From Sulfurospirillum sp001602955 (GTDB taxonomy: Bacteria; Campylobacterota; Campylobacteria; Campylobacterales; Sulfurospirillaceae): a stretch of 64,000 nucleotides of DNA. Below are positions 16,067-24,117 of the stretch, in pieces (position 1 is the first letter of the stretch; every line of letters begins with the position of its first letter). The notes under the pieces were generated by a model. It saw only the letters and a program-made list of their open reading frames with translations. It was not told the DNA's origin and ran no database searches. A program made the translations under genes and the position numbers. The stretch covers positions 1-64,000 of the forward strand of contig LVAC01000011.1 of NCBI GenBank assembly GCA_001602955.1, read 5' to 3'.

Positions 16067-16912
16067 ATGAAACGTTATTTTTTATTCGATGCCTTAATCG
16101 AAGCCGATAAAACAACCCCTTTCACGCAAGCGACCCAAACACTTTTTCGCATGTTGGAGCTTCACGTGCCCTCTTTGAAAGAGGCGAAATCCGACGTCGG
16201 ATTTGAGATGATGATGCTGGATCAAGAAAAGTTCTACATTCGCAATGCCTTCACGCTTTCCAAAGCCGCGAAAGAAAACGCGCATATCGTCTGTCCGGAG
16301 CAAAGTTCGTTCAGCTCTCTTGCTATAACGAAAGAGGCTCTTCAGACAAATCCCGAGCTTTATGAAAAAGTAGCCTCCGCGCTCTTGGATAAAAGCGTTA
16401 CGCTGAACCTTGACGTCGAAATTTTAAGCTTAGAGCGTTTTTTACTGGAAGTCTGCGACAGTGAAAAGCTCAAAACGATGCTCAAGCACCCTTTTACGAA
16501 GTTTCAAGCAGCACTTTTCCAAAGCAACGCATATTGCCGTGCTCGCAAATTTAACCGCGATGAAGATTTAAACACCCTTTTGGAACTGATAGAACTCAAA
16601 CGCGTTAAACACGAGCACCGTTTTGAAAGCGACGGATACGAACTCTTCGATGCAAATCCGCAAGCCGCCCAAAAACTTTGCGGCAAAGCGATGCTCGATA
16701 TGTTCGACAATGCGGCGGATTTCATCGTCGTGACGGACGCGCGCAGTTTTGTGATGTGCGACGCCTACCAAAAAGAGAGCGAAAAACTCCTCGGTCGCGA
16801 AATCGGACTTTTTAGCCTCACGCTTCCCGAACTTTTAGTGTTGGCATTGGGAGAAACGAATGCTAAAGCGATCGGCGTTGATAAGCACAACGTTCGCGTT
16901 ACCCTCCTCTAA
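16067..16912 (+). CDS. HdrB-like (CCG-domain related) protein lacking its cluster cysteines
   Basis: A 281-residue soluble protein whose C-terminal third follows the second half of heterodisulfide-reductase subunit B: ADFIVVTDARSF stands where HdrB has a CPxC-containing strand, and LFSLTLPELLVLALG matches its closing helix. The paired CCG cysteines that hold the noncubane cluster are absent or replaced, so it is probably a structural or degenerate relative. It is the partner of the upstream DUF5644-like gene and is followed by a strong terminator. Biochemical function not known to me. Confidence 0.6.
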   Translation: MKRYFLFDALIEADKTTPFTQATQTLFRMLELHVPSLKEAKSDVGFEMMMLDQEKFYIRNAFTLSKAAKENAHIVCPEQSSFSSLAITKEALQTNPELYEKVASALLDKSVTLNLDVEILSLERFLLEVCDSEKLKTMLKHPFTKFQAALFQSNAYCRARKFNRDEDLNTLLELIELKRVKHEHRFESDGYELFDANPQAAQKLCGKAMLDMFDNAADFIVVTDARSFVMCDAYQKESEKLLGREIGLFSLTLPELLVLALGETNAKAIGVDKHNVRVTLL

Positions 16913-16924
16913 AACCTCACATGT

Positions 16925-16949
16925 AAGGAGCAAAAGATCTTTGCTCCTT
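16925..16949 (+). terminator. Rho-independent terminator after the DUF5644/HdrB-like pair
   Basis: Perfect 10-bp arms AAGGAGCAAA/TTTGCTCCTT with a 5-base loop, just after the stop codon at 16912 and preceded by ACATGTAA. A-rich rather than T-rich sequence follows on the plus strand. Confidence 0.65.
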
Positions 16950-17049
16950 AAAAAATTATAAATAGGACTTTATCTCTCCTATTTTTAAGAGTTATTTTCA
17001 CGATTGTGTATTATGATTTCACATCTTTTAAACAACAAGGAGTCATGGA

Positions 17050-17442
17050 ATGCCAAAAATTAATCGTTACGTCGATATCGACACCGTTGAGAGAGAAGCT
17101 AAAAAAGATTATATCGATCGACACTCTCCCTTTATCGCCTGTGCGCAAAATGCTAAACAAAATGCACCGTTTAAAGTGACCGTTAAAGTCGGAAATGCCT
17201 ATACGCATCCGGACGATTTTGACCACTACATCGCCAATATTCAACTTTACAACGGCGAAACGCTTTTAGCAAGAGCCGATTTTGTCGCCGGAACACTCGG
17301 AGGACAAGATAAAAAAGGTCAAGCGGAAGTCACGTTTACGATCGTTCCGACCGGTAAAAAACTCCACCTCGTCGCACAAAGCTACTGCACCAAACACGGT
17401 ATTTGGGAGAGCGATCCCGTTGAAGTAAGCGTCGAAGAATAA
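17050..17442 (+). CDS. Superoxide reductase (neelaredoxin, class II type)
   Basis: Reduces superoxide to hydrogen peroxide at a mononuclear iron centre. The 130-residue protein has the single catalytic domain without the N-terminal desulforedoxin rubredoxin-like module. Iron ligands are evident: DRHSP (His), THPDDFDHYI (two His) and SYCTKHGIW (Cys and His). The loop that is Glu-Lys-His in well-studied enzymes reads Asp-Arg-His here, so both the sixth ligand and the catalytic Lys are conservatively replaced. AAGGAG precedes the ATG. The gene is monocistronic, followed by a bidirectional terminator. Confidence 0.87.
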   Translation: MPKINRYVDIDTVEREAKKDYIDRHSPFIACAQNAKQNAPFKVTVKVGNAYTHPDDFDHYIANIQLYNGETLLARADFVAGTLGGQDKKGQAEVTFTIVPTGKKLHLVAQSYCTKHGIWESDPVEVSVEE

Positions 17443-17448
17443 ACATAT

Positions 17449-17472
17449 AAAGAGTGCTACTCGGCACTCTTT
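17449..17472. terminator. Bidirectional terminator between superoxide reductase and SIR2-like genes
   Basis: AAAGAGTGC/GCACTCTTT arms with a 6-base loop, followed by an A-rich stretch on plus and TTTAT-rich sequence on minus. It overlaps the stop codon of the convergent SIR2-like gene. Confidence 0.7.
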
Positions 17473-18287
17473 AAAAATGTTTCCAATGAAACGGGAAGCT
17501 TTTCGATACGATGGGCTTTCAAAAACTTTTCCTCTTTTTTACGCATCGTTTCGTGATCGTTGATCGTATAACCGCCTTTCAATCCTAACGTAATCTCGTT
17601 TGCCACCATACGAAAAGTATCGCGATCGAAATCGACGCCGAGGAAAAGATAGCTTTTGTCGTTTTTATAGGTTTTCAATAAAGGAGGAAGCGCGTAACCG
17701 CCCATCGCTTCGGTCAACCAATCGACAAAATCGGCATCGGAAATAATAAAGTTTTTTTCAGGAACCGTACAGCCGAGCGGTTTAAAAACGATAGGAATTT
17801 GTACATGTAAGGCTTCTTTGTCGACACGCGTATAGGTTTGAGTCGCAACGTCGTAACGATACACGATAAAACGATCATACCCCGCCATAATACGACTCAC
17901 GCCCGTAATCAAAAAATGCTCCGTCGCATCGTACAGTTTGAGCAGCGAATCGTCCAGATTCAGATCGACGACGTAGCGAGGTATCAAGGTTTTGAGCCAC
18001 ACGTACACCTCAGGCATCGCGTAAGGCTTTGCGGTAAAGATATGGTTTGTCATTCCTTCGATATACGCTCGTCCTTTGCGTTGTTCCAAGCTCATCGCCG
18101 CGCGCGAATACTCGTACATCAGCCTTGGAGACATCGCGCGCCCCGAATTTAACGCTAAAATCATCGAATCGCTATCAAAAGGAATTTGAAAGCCGTCTTC
18201 GGTTTTTGTGCCTTTAAAAACGCCCATTCCGATGAAAGGAACCGTCGTGCCCTCTTTAATTTGGGCTTCTAATTCATGCTTCTTCAC
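17457..18287 (-). CDS. SIR2-like domain protein, translationally coupled to nifA
   Basis: A 276-residue soluble protein. FIGMGVFKG near residue 18, PIVFKPLGC near 168 and ISDADFVDWL near 182 match the nucleotide-binding pattern of SIR2-like (SIR2_2) proteins, in which K-P-L-G-C or KLHG-type segments hold NAD. No zinc-binding Cys quartet of classical sirtuins is seen. It overlaps the end of nifA by 14 bases and is thus co-expressed with it. I infer a role in controlling NifA or nitrogenase in response to NAD or energy state; an NADase or unrelated role is equally possible. Confidence 0.6.
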   Translation of the reverse strand: MKKHELEAQIKEGTTVPFIGMGVFKGTKTEDGFQIPFDSDSMILALNSGRAMSPRLMYEYSRAAMSLEQRKGRAYIEGMTNHIFTAKPYAMPEVYVWLKTLIPRYVVDLNLDDSLLKLYDATEHFLITGVSRIMAGYDRFIVYRYDVATQTYTRVDKEALHVQIPIVFKPLGCTVPEKNFIISDADFVDWLTEAMGGYALPPLLKTYKNDKSYLFLGVDFDRDTFRMVANEITLGLKGGYTINDHETMRKKEEKFLKAHRIEKLPVSLETFLKSAE

Positions 18288-19671
18288 TCATGATCCTTCG
18301 TTGGCACATTAGTTTTTGGTTAAACGCCGGTAAAAGCAACAGCATTTCATCCGCACTAATACCGTCTTCGCTTCCCATCAATACGATTCTCTCAACCGTA
18401 TTTTCCAGCTCTCGCACGTTTCCTGGCCACGTGTATTGGCACAAGATTTCCATCGCTTCGTCGGTAATAAGCACTTTTTTCTTATGATTGTTCATCGATT
18501 TTTGTAAAAAGAAATTGACGAGCAACGCAATATCGTCGCCGCGTTCGCGAAGCGGCGGCAAGTCGATAGGGATGACGTTAAGACGATAGTACAAATCTTC
18601 TCTGAATGTCCCGTTTTTTACCATCTCTTCCAAATTGCGATTGGTTGCGGCAACCAAACGAACGTTGACTTTAATCGTTTTACTGCCGCCGACGCGCTCA
18701 AATTCGCGCTCTTGTAAAACGCGTAGCAGTTTGACTTGTGCCGAAGCCGAAATATCGCCGATTTCGTCTAAAAAAAGCGTTCCGCCGTCGGCAAGTTCGA
18801 AACGGCCTTTGCGCGCCTCTTTCGCATCGGTAAACGCCCCTTTTTCATGCCCGAAAAGTTCGCTTTCGATCAAAGTATCGGTAATCGCCGCACAGTTGAG
18901 CTTCACGAAAGGCTCTTCTTTGCGTTTGGAGCGTTTGTGAATCGCGGCGGCAACGAGTTCCTTACCCGTACCCGTTTCGCCTCGCACCAACACCGTGACG
19001 TTACTCTCGGCGATCCGCTCGACGACGTTGTAAACCATCTTCATTTTCGGACTCTCTCCGATAATGTCGCCGAAATTGTGAACCTTCGAGTCCCACTCCA
19101 TTTTGTAGTAAAGTTTTAACTCTTTGAGACGCTCTTTTTCTTTCAAATTAATATCGTGCGAGCGAATGGATTGAGCAAAAATCGAACTCAAAATCGTCAA
19201 AACGCGAATCGTACTTTCAAAATCAATCGCCGTCTTACGCGTCGTACTGGCACCCAAAACGCCGATGACCTCTTGATCGACCAACATCGGCACGGCAATA
19301 TACGAAATCGCGCTTTGATCGCGATTGCCCGATTTGTTTAAAAACATCATATCGTTATGAAGGTTTTCGATGACGACGGGCTCTTTACTCTCCGCGGCGT
19401 GCCCCGTGACGCCTTCGCCGAGTTTATACGTCGCCAACTCTTTTTGATGTCTGCTAAAATCGATACTGGCATAAACGCTTAAAATATTATCTTCGCCCAG
19501 CGTATGAATCACGCATTTTTCAAGATGCAATCTATTTTTTAAAATCATTAACGCTTTTTCAAGCGATGCGACCAAATTCAGTGAATTGGAAACGACCGTT
19601 GCCGTTTCATAGAGTGTCATTAGTTCTCTCGTGTTCAGACAATCTCCACATTTTGCGTCTAATGGAACCAT
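18274..19671 (-). CDS. nifA: NifA-type sigma-54 activator lacking a DNA-binding domain
   Basis: Activator of nif transcription with sigma-54 RNA polymerase. The 465 residues comprise a GAF domain (about 15-180) and a complete AAA+ domain: Walker A GETGTGKE, the sigma-54-contacting GAFTDA loop, Walker B GGTLFLDEIGD and the arginine-finger region FREDLYYRLNVIPI, ending with WPGNVRELENTVERI. Typical NifA adds a Fis-type helix-turn-helix of about 50 residues; here the protein ends some 35 residues after the AAA+ core. Start chosen at 19671 with AGGAG. It probably acts from solution or through a partner. Confidence 0.88.
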   Translation of the reverse strand: MVPLDAKCGDCLNTRELMTLYETATVVSNSLNLVASLEKALMILKNRLHLEKCVIHTLGEDNILSVYASIDFSRHQKELATYKLGEGVTGHAAESKEPVVIENLHNDMMFLNKSGNRDQSAISYIAVPMLVDQEVIGVLGASTTRKTAIDFESTIRVLTILSSIFAQSIRSHDINLKEKERLKELKLYYKMEWDSKVHNFGDIIGESPKMKMVYNVVERIAESNVTVLVRGETGTGKELVAAAIHKRSKRKEEPFVKLNCAAITDTLIESELFGHEKGAFTDAKEARKGRFELADGGTLFLDEIGDISASAQVKLLRVLQEREFERVGGSKTIKVNVRLVAATNRNLEEMVKNGTFREDLYYRLNVIPIDLPPLRERGDDIALLVNFFLQKSMNNHKKKVLITDEAMEILCQYTWPGNVRELENTVERIVLMGSEDGISADEMLLLLPAFNQKLMCQRRIMSEEA

Positions 19672-19704
19672 CGTACACTCCTAAACCGCTAGTTTCGATA
19701 CGTA

Positions 19705-19710
19705 ATTATA
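19705..19710 (-). promoter_or_regulatory. Probable -10 element upstream of nifA
   Basis: TATAAT on the minus strand, 35 bases before the nifA start and in an A+T-rich stretch. It suggests that nifA and the SIR2-like gene have a housekeeping promoter in addition to any read-through from nifT. No clear -35 element, as is common in this phylum. Confidence 0.45.
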
Positions 19711-19770
19711 GACAAAATGAATATTTAATATCCACTTTTTATGTTTATATTTTAACCACAAACCCACATG

Positions 19771-19980
19771 TTATTCCGAAATCTTTTTACACACCTCTTC
19801 TTTGGGAAGGTTCTTGGGACCTGGTTGTATCCACCACGTTTCGTCGTTACTCAAAACCACTTCGCCGCCCCATTTTTCTTCGCTGTTAAATTCGATGGTT
19901 TTGATGGTCTCCTCCATATCTTTTTTTGCGATATAAAAGTAGATTTCGTTTCCCTCTTCGCGTAACATTACTTTTGCCAT
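19771..19980 (-). CDS. nifT: NifT/FixU family nitrogen-fixation protein
   Basis: A 69-residue protein matching the short NifT family: KVMLREEGNEIYFYIAKKD at residues 3-21, then WGGEVVLSN near 37-45, with a hydrophobic tail. The biochemical role of NifT is unknown; it is often found beside nifHDK but is dispensable in species where it was tested. Here it lies in a separate cluster some 30 kb from nifHDK, nine bases after the flavoprotein gene and about 100 bases before nifA, and is presumably expressed with them. Confidence 0.82.
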   Translation of the reverse strand: MAKVMLREEGNEIYFYIAKKDMEETIKTIEFNSEEKWGGEVVLSNDETWWIQPGPKNLPKEEVCKKISE

Positions 19981-19989
19981 TTTTTCTCC

Positions 19990-21627
19990 TTAGGTTAATA
20001 GTTTTTTTAAAAAGCGCGTCAACCATTGATCTTCATACGAAACTTTGAAAAAGCCTTTTTGAAGCTCTTTGACCAAAACGTGACGATTTCCCTCTTTTGA
20101 CATGTAAGGATGCTCTTCCCTGTAATGTGAACCGCGACTCTCTTTACGGTGCAATGCGCCTAAGATAATCGCTTCGGAAAGTTCCAAAGCGTTACGAAGC
20201 TCCAAAATCGAAATCAATTCGACGTTATTGTGTTTGCCTTTGTCGATGCAATGCAAGGTATTGGCTTCCAAACGCAAATATTTCATATAATCAAACGCCT
20301 CTTGCAAGGAGCTTTCGTTGCGAAAAATACCCGCTTTGTCGAACATAACCTTTCCGACCGAAATTCGCATAGCGTTGAAGTTTTTCGTGCAATCTCCCTC
20401 GAAAATGCGTTGTACCAAATCCATATTTTTGATAACGACGCTATAATCGATCGGCAAAAGATCACGCGTATGCGCATACTCTTTGGCTTTTTTCCCGGCA
20501 AGTTCGCCGAAAACCGCCCCTTCCAAAAGCGAATTTCCACCCAAACGATTGGCACCGTGAACGCCTAAAGAAGCACTCTCGCCGCAAATGAAAAGCCCCT
20601 TCACGTCGCATTCGCACATCACCGAAGCGATACCGCCCATACTGTAATGCGCGACGGGTTTGATCTCTAAAAGCTCGCTTGACAAGTCGATGCCCGCTTG
20701 GTTATAAGCACTTTTGTACAAAGAAGGCACGCGCGTTTCCAAAACTTCTTTGGGAATATGACGCATATCGATATAGACTTTTTGACCCGCTTTGATTTGA
20801 GAAAAAATCGCGCGTGCTAAGACGTCTCTTGTTCCCAGTTCGTTCACGAAACGTTCCCCTTGCGAATTGACGAGCAATCCGCCCTCACCTCGCGCCGCTT
20901 CGGAAACAAGGTAACTGGTTTTAGCAAATCCCGTCGGGTGAAATTGCACGAATTCCATATCTTGCAAACTGAGTCCCGCCCGTAACGCGACGCTCAGCAA
21001 ATCGCCCGTACAATCTTGGGCATTGGTACTGTATCCTCGATAAATGCCCGCATATCCGCCGCCGGCAAATACGACGGCTTTGGTCGGATAAACCGCCACC
21101 GTAGAGTCTTGCTTTTTCAAAACGACGATGCCGCTGACGTATTTCTCGATTTTCGTAATGTCCATCACGTAATGGTTCACTAAGAAATCCACGCCGATCA
21201 AGCGCGCCTTTTTTATCAACGCCTGCGTAATTGCCGAACCCGTACTGTCGCCGACGAAACAGGTGCGTTTTGAACTTCCGCCTCCGAAACTGCGTTGTAA
21301 AATTTTTCCGTTTTCGTCGCGATCGAAAGCAACACCGTAATCGACGAGCTTTTGAATGATATGCGGTGCTTGGCGGCATAAATACGCAATCGCTTTTGGA
21401 TTGCCCAAACCTTGCGCGCTTTTACGCGTATCGTCGATGTGTTTTTGAATCTCCGCTTCGTCTTTAGGGTCCAATACCGCGTTAATTCCGCCGCTGGCGA
21501 CGGCACTGTTCGACTTAAAAAGATTGCCTTTGGTAATGATGGCGACACTGTTGGTCTCGCTTTTCGCTTCAATCGCCGCCATCAGTCCGGCGATACCCGA
21601 ACCGATAATAATCACGTCATACGTCAT
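19990..21627 (-). CDS. SDH/FRD/aspartate-oxidase-type flavoprotein in the nif cluster
   Basis: A 545-residue FAD-dependent protein: Rossmann motif VIIIGSGIAGLMAAIEA at the N-terminus, SNSAVASGGINAVL, HPTGF and SEAARGEGG substrate-loop motifs, HYSMGGI, and HGANRLGGNSLLEGAVFGE near the C-terminal part of the FAD domain. These are shared by succinate dehydrogenase, fumarate reductase and NadB. There are no matching iron-sulfur or membrane-anchor genes nearby, so it may be a soluble enzyme. I used the ATG at 21625-21627 with GTGGAG before it. It lies one base from the upstream aldo/keto reductase stop and nine bases before nifT, so co-expression with nif genes is likely. Confidence 0.8.
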   Translation of the reverse strand: MTYDVIIIGSGIAGLMAAIEAKSETNSVAIITKGNLFKSNSAVASGGINAVLDPKDEAEIQKHIDDTRKSAQGLGNPKAIAYLCRQAPHIIQKLVDYGVAFDRDENGKILQRSFGGGSSKRTCFVGDSTGSAITQALIKKARLIGVDFLVNHYVMDITKIEKYVSGIVVLKKQDSTVAVYPTKAVVFAGGGYAGIYRGYSTNAQDCTGDLLSVALRAGLSLQDMEFVQFHPTGFAKTSYLVSEAARGEGGLLVNSQGERFVNELGTRDVLARAIFSQIKAGQKVYIDMRHIPKEVLETRVPSLYKSAYNQAGIDLSSELLEIKPVAHYSMGGIASVMCECDVKGLFICGESASLGVHGANRLGGNSLLEGAVFGELAGKKAKEYAHTRDLLPIDYSVVIKNMDLVQRIFEGDCTKNFNAMRISVGKVMFDKAGIFRNESSLQEAFDYMKYLRLEANTLHCIDKGKHNNVELISILELRNALELSEAIILGALHRKESRGSHYREEHPYMSKEGNRHVLVKELQKGFFKVSYEDQWLTRFLKKLLT

Positions 21628-21628
21628 T

Positions 21629-22756
21629 TTAACGCTCCACTTGGTATAAAAGATTGTATTTGGCAAGAGTGGCGGCATTGGTTTTGGCAATGCCGAGATT
21701 GGTCAGGACATGTTCTGGATTGCTCGAACTAAAAAGCGAACTAACGACGCCGCGAGTAGATCGCACAAACTGCAACGCCAACTGTACGTCGCTTTCAAGC
21801 TCCATTTTCGAATCGAGCAAATAGCCGACTTCGGGCTTAAAGGGACGCTTAAACAGATGCATCTGCAACAAAGAAGCACTGCTTAAAACGCCTAATCCCA
21901 ATTTATGGGCAACTTGTAAAACCGTATACTCTTTTGCGTCACTCATCTTTTGCGTCGGCACAGAGTAGGCATGGGTTTTAGCGATATTAAACGGAAGTTG
22001 GACGTATTTAAAGTGGTGGTTCGAGCCGCCGACTTCGCGTGCGACGTCAAACACTTCTTCGAGGTTGATATGCTCTTCGTTATGCTCTTCGTACGTCAGC
22101 GCATTCCAAACGGCAATACCGTAAGCGCGTATTTTCCCCTCTTCAACCATCGCTTCAAACAAGCGAAAAATATCTTCGAGCCGATGCAAAAAATGACGAC
22201 GCCCCAAACGTTGAAGTTGGGTTTCGGGATTGTGTAAAAAATAGACGTCTAGCGTTTCGACACGTAAATTTTCTAACGAGCGATGCAACGAATCGTACAA
22301 AAAAGCAGGCGTCATACAATGCTGATCGAGTTCGATATCATCGGGACGCGCCAAACCTTTTTGCACGATGTGTTCGTCGATCCACATGTAAGGATTTTGA
22401 GGGAAGGGAAAATCAAGCGGAATAAAACCGCCTTTAGAGCAGATAATCAGCTCGTCGCGCTTGATTTCACCGGCTGCTAGCAGCTCTTCCAACGCTTCGC
22501 CGATCTCGCGCTCGCTTTGTTGGTAACGGTAGTTAATTGCCGTGTCGATCAGGTTAATACCGCCGCGTATCGCCGTTTTTAAGGCTTCTTTATAATCGAA
22601 CAGATAGTTTTCTTCTTTATAAGGCTCTTTTTTAAACGTTCCAAATCCCAGTTTGGAAAAGATCAGCCCGTCAAAACGTGCGTAAAAATCTTTATAATGG
22701 GAAAATCGTTTGGCAAAGCGATGAGTTGATTCGGGAGTTGCATACAATTCGTGCAT
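21629..22756 (-). CDS. Aldo/keto reductase
   Basis: A 375-residue NAD(P)H-dependent oxidoreductase of the TIM-barrel aldo/keto reductase superfamily. The catalytic tetrad is visible: Asp and Tyr in IDTAINYRY, Lys in ELIICSKGG, and His in YFLHNPET. It is longer than many family members (about 320), with an N-terminal extension of about 30 residues and a long C-terminal part. It is the first gene of the run AKR-flavoprotein-nifT on the minus strand. The substrate is unknown; a link to nitrogen fixation is suggested only by position. Confidence 0.85.
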   Translation of the reverse strand: MHELYATPESTHRFAKRFSHYKDFYARFDGLIFSKLGFGTFKKEPYKEENYLFDYKEALKTAIRGGINLIDTAINYRYQQSEREIGEALEELLAAGEIKRDELIICSKGGFIPLDFPFPQNPYMWIDEHIVQKGLARPDDIELDQHCMTPAFLYDSLHRSLENLRVETLDVYFLHNPETQLQRLGRRHFLHRLEDIFRLFEAMVEEGKIRAYGIAVWNALTYEEHNEEHINLEEVFDVAREVGGSNHHFKYVQLPFNIAKTHAYSVPTQKMSDAKEYTVLQVAHKLGLGVLSSASLLQMHLFKRPFKPEVGYLLDSKMELESDVQLALQFVRSTRGVVSSLFSSSNPEHVLTNLGIAKTNAATLAKYNLLYQVER

Positions 22757-22816
22757 CGTTCACCTCATAATTTTTTTCGATACGGCTTTCTATACAAGAA
22801 GCGTTCCGTTACTTTT

Positions 22817-22834
22817 GAGCATTGAAGTGCCCTT
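22817..22834 (-). promoter_or_regulatory. Possible sigma-54 (-24/-12) promoter for the AKR-flavoprotein-nifT operon
   Basis: On the minus strand GGGCAC lies near -24 and ATGC near -12. The GG and GC dinucleotides are 10 bases apart if the first two Gs are used, but 9 if GGCAC is aligned with consensus, so the match is imperfect. Its place about 60 bases before a nif-associated operon makes it worth recording. Confidence 0.35.
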
Positions 22835-22959
22835 TACGACGTCAGCATTATGCCTTCAAAAACGTAATTATTTTGATTAAAATATAAGCAATGCCGATGC
22901 ACTCTCAAAACCTCTCGCTTCGTATGAACGACTTTTCATTGGCTTAAATCTTTTATAGG

Positions 22960-22965
22960 TATAAT
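22960..22965 (+). promoter_or_regulatory. -10 promoter element for the aminotransferase gene
   Basis: TATAAT preceded by GG, 34 bases upstream of the chosen GTG start, in an A+T-rich region. Supports transcription start near 22972. Confidence 0.5.
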
Positions 22966-22998
22966 AGACTTCTCGTATTCAAATTGTTAGGAATAAAC

Positions 22999-24117
22999 GT
23001 GCGTTGTGAAAAAATGAGTTCTTTTATTGTCATGGACATCGTCAAAGAAGCGGAAAAATACGACGATTGTATCCACTTTGAGATCGGACAACCCGATCTT
23101 CCGCCCTCTCCAAACGTCAAACAGGCTTTACATGTCGGTATCGACGACGACCGCTTTTCGTATACGCAAAGCCATGGACTCATCGCACTACGTGAAAAGA
23201 TCGCCGCGCATTACGCCAACACGTACAATGTCACCATCGACATCGACCAAATCTTTTTAACACCCGGAACCAGCGGTGCGTTTCTCATCGCCTATGCTTT
23301 AACGCTCGGCAAAAACGCGACTTTAGGCTTTAGCGACCCTTCGTATCCGTGTTACAAAAACTTTGCCTATCTTTTGAACATCACGCCTTGCTTTATGCCT
23401 ATCGGTAAAGAGGACGATTTTGAGTTACATGTCAAGGATTTAAAGCCGCACATGCTAAGCGCGCTGCAAATCTCCTCTCCCTCCAATCCGACGGGAAATA
23501 TCTACGGTAAAGAAAACCTTAAAGAGCTTGTTAGCTACTGTGAAGCAAAAAACATCGCCTTTATCTCCGATGAGCTTTATCATGGGCTAACTTATGAAAA
23601 AGAGGCGCATTGTGCCCTTGAATTTGGAAGCGATAACGTCTATGTTATCAACGGCTTTTCCAAATACTATTGTATGCCCGGTCAGCGTTTGGGTTGGGTC
23701 ATCGTGCCCAAAGAGAAAATCCGCCATGCCGAAATGGTGGCGCAAAACTTCTTTATTTGCGCTCCCACCCTTAGCCAATACGGCGCACTGGAAGCTTTTG
23801 ATGAACATTACCTTAGAAAAATCAAAGCCGAGTTCAAAGCCCGCCGAGACTTTTTATACGCCGAGCTCTCGCAACTTTTTGAGATCGACGCCAAACCCGA
23901 GGGTGCTTTTTACATCTGGGCAAACGTCTCGAAATATTCCGACGACGGCTTTGCGTTTGCCAAAGAGCTCTTGGAGAACATTCACATCGCACTCACGCCG
24001 GGGATCGACTTCGGCGAAAACGGCACACACTGCTATGTGCGTTTTGCCTACACGCGAAGCATCGAACATATGCGCGAAGGCATCGTGCGTTTAAAAAACT
24101 ATTTGAAGGATAAATAA
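22999..24117 (+). CDS. PLP-dependent aminotransferase, class I/II
   Basis: A cytoplasmic fold-type-I aminotransferase of about 372 residues. The PLP-binding Lys lies in GFSKYYCMPGQRLGW, the cofactor-phosphate region in TPGTSGAFL, and the conserved SNPTGN and ISDELYHGL motifs give the PLP-contacting Asn and Asp/Tyr. CYVRFAYTRS near the C-terminus supplies the carboxylate-binding Arg. The start is uncertain: a GTG at 22999 with AGGA six bases upstream is used here; an ATG five codons later is possible. It overlaps the SlyD-like gene as ATGA. The amino-acid substrate cannot be assigned. Confidence 0.85.
   Translation: MRCEKMSSFIVMDIVKEAEKYDDCIHFEIGQPDLPPSPNVKQALHVGIDDDRFSYTQSHGLIALREKIAAHYANTYNVTIDIDQIFLTPGTSGAFLIAYALTLGKNATLGFSDPSYPCYKNFAYLLNITPCFMPIGKEDDFELHVKDLKPHMLSALQISSPSNPTGNIYGKENLKELVSYCEAKNIAFISDELYHGLTYEKEAHCALEFGSDNVYVINGFSKYYCMPGQRLGWVIVPKEKIRHAEMVAQNFFICAPTLSQYGALEAFDEHYLRKIKAEFKARRDFLYAELSQLFEIDAKPEGAFYIWANVSKYSDDGFAFAKELLENIHIALTPGIDFGENGTHCYVRFAYTRSIEHMREGIVRLKNYLKDK

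Noticed and set aside
17050..17442. SoxZ-like sulfur carrier
   Set aside because: The HPxxxxHYI and SYCTKHGIW metal ligands identify a superoxide reductase; no sulfur-oxidation genes adjoin.
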